From assembly GCA_016713405.1 (NCBI GenBank), contig JADJPF010000022.1, positions 372,001 through 436,000 of the forward strand: a DNA stretch of 64,000 bases. The letters are read 5' to 3'. Under the pieces are notes generated by a model. The model searched no databases, had not been told where the DNA came from, and was given only the letters and a program-made list of their open reading frames with translations. Within the stretch, counting starts at the first letter, position 1; each line of letters begins with the position of its first letter. Positions 62,984-64,000 of this stretch are shown one piece after another. The stretch is from Blastocatellia bacterium. Its GTDB lineage: Bacteria > Acidobacteriota > Blastocatellia > Chloracidobacteriales > JADJPF01. The position numbers and the translations under genes are program-made.

Positions 62984-64000
62984 CTAGTTTATTTTAGGTA
63001 ATGAAAAATAGAAGGTTGCTCCTTCATTTAGTTTACTTTCTGCCCAAACTTTTCCTTTATGCCGATGAATAATACGTCTAACAGTGGCTAGTCCAATTCC
63101 AACACCTTCAAATTCATCTGCACGATGCAAGCGTTGAAAAACCCCAAATAGCTTATTAGCATATTGCATATCAAATCCAACTCCATTATCACGAATAAAG
63201 ATTATTTCTTCCATAGACGAAGTTTCTGATCCTATTTCTATTACTGGAGTAGAGCATGTACTAGAGTATTTTATAGCATTAGAAATTAAGTTGTTTAAAA
63301 CAACTCTTAACATTGCTGCATCTGCATCAACCTTTGGTAAGTCATTGATAATCCACGTTATATTATCTTTTCCTGACATTTCTATTTGTGTTTTGACTGC
63401 TTCCTTAACTATTTCTCCAAGCTCAATTATTGTAGTTGACATGTCTTGTTTTCCCATTCGAGAAAATGCAAGTAATTCATCAATCAAAACTCCCATTTTT
63501 TGTGCTGCTTCAGAAATAATCTTAATATATCTGTTACCTTTTTCATCTAGCTTAACAGTAGCATGTTTTTCTAACAATTGAATAAAGCCATTTATATGTC
63601 TTAATGGTGCGCGTAAATCATGCGATACAGAATAACTAAAAGCTTCTAGTTCTTTATTTGTAGCATTAAGTTGTTCAGTACGTTCTAAAACTCGCTTTTC
63701 TAACTCTACATTTAATTTTTCAATCTCTTTACGAGATTTTTTATGCTCTAATATTTCTTCTTGCAACTGTTTATTTGTTAATTCTAATTGTTTGGTTCGC
63801 TCTTCAACTTTCTTTTCCAATTCTTCAGTTAGCTTACGCAAATCTTCTTCTAACTTTTTTCTTTTTGTTATATCTGTTGAAATACCTGCTAAAGCATATG
63901 GTTTGCCATCAGCATCAAAAATAGGAAATTTTACAGAAAGATAAGTACGTGCGCCATTTTGATGAGGTGCTGTTTCTTCATAAATAAGAGCTTTTTTTGT
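62984..64000 (-). CDS. Sensor histidine kinase with upstream PAS domain (5' end beyond window)
   Basis: The frame remains open to base 64000, so the gene starts outside the window; a TTG at 63839-63841 is internal. The part seen first holds the end of a PAS/PAC domain (YLSVKFPIFDADGKPYALAGISTDIT), then a long coiled coil (~50 residues of E/K/L), HisKA with phospho-His in 'AFSYSVSHDLRAPLRHINGF' and HATPase with 'NNLISNAIKYS', DNGVGFD and 'VGIGLATVRRII'. The His and Asn boxes are those of phytochrome-like/PAS kinases that pair with Rcp1 regulators. It is cytoplasmic as far as visible. Confidence 0.92.
   Translation of the reverse strand, partial: TKKALIYEETAPHQNGARTYLSVKFPIFDADGKPYALAGISTDITKRKKLEEDLRKLTEELEKKVEERTKQLELTNKQLQEEILEHKKSRKEIEKLNVELEKRVLERTEQLNATNKELEAFSYSVSHDLRAPLRHINGFIQLLEKHATVKLDEKGNRYIKIISEAAQKMGVLIDELLAFSRMGKQDMSTTIIELGEIVKEAVKTQIEMSGKDNITWIINDLPKVDADAAMLRVVLNNLISNAIKYSSTCSTPVIEIGSETSSMEEIIFIRDNGVGFDMQYANKLFGVFQRLHRADEFEGVGIGLATVRRIIHRHKGKVWAESKLNEGATFYFSLPKIN

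Overview
This window is an AT-rich bacterial chromosome segment, most likely from an acidobacterium, perhaps Blastocatellia-like. I infer this from gene content: large Oar-like TonB-dependent receptors with an N-terminal carboxypeptidase-regulatory-like domain, membrane Ser/Thr kinases with TPR tails, an ECF sigma factor of the type often paired with such kinases, a type IV minor pilin operon and a LecA-like secreted protein. No rRNA, tRNA, CRISPR array, integrase or transposase gene was seen.

Layout. 0-5 kb: a HEAT-like protein broken by a frameshift, two small unknown proteins, a zinc-ribbon Ser/Thr kinase and a membrane-anchored protein. 5-13.2 kb (minus strand): a type IV pilus cluster with GspH/FimT-, PilV- and PilW-like minor pilins, a giant PilX-like subunit and, separately promoted upstream, a PilT/PilU retraction ATPase. 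13.6-15.9 kb: an acyl-CoA carboxylase beta subunit and a LecA-like exported protein. 16-21 kb: a TetR / adaptor / RND efflux operon. 21.3-36.4 kb: an Oar-like receptor with an in-frame stop, a DUF1772-like membrane protein, a frameshifted AI-2E transporter, a triple universal stress protein, formate-THF ligase, an M16 protease and a second, Fur-box-preceded TonB receptor. 36.7-38.2 kb: an XRE regulator with two matching operator-like palindromes and a dienoyl-CoA-reductase-like SDR.

38.4-45.5 kb is the most unusual part. It holds a 76-aa protein, three tandem paralogues of a family I do not recognise, a Nudix protein, a GH19 lysozyme/chitinase-like enzyme and a DUF1906 glycoside-hydrolase-like enzyme. 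The two enzymes carry the same C-terminal membrane tail although their catalytic domains are unrelated. An ECF sigma factor, an unknown protein and a convergent Ser/Thr kinase follow. I propose this as a candidate envelope-targeting or lysis/antagonism locus; that is inference.

48.5-64 kb: an Oar-like receptor, a housekeeping run (tsaB, rimI, aroC, def, fmt, accA), a compact type II restriction-modification pair, a double-PDZ protein and a two-component cluster running off the window end.

Two patterns cut across the window. First, four copies plus one fragment of a non-coding palindrome-rich repeat (about 210-280 bp) with inverted ends lie mostly just downstream of genes. Second, six otherwise good genes are interrupted: five by frameshifts, of which four fit a one-base loss, and one by a CGA-to-TGA-like change. 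This could be assembly error, real decay, or poly(A) slippage in two cases.
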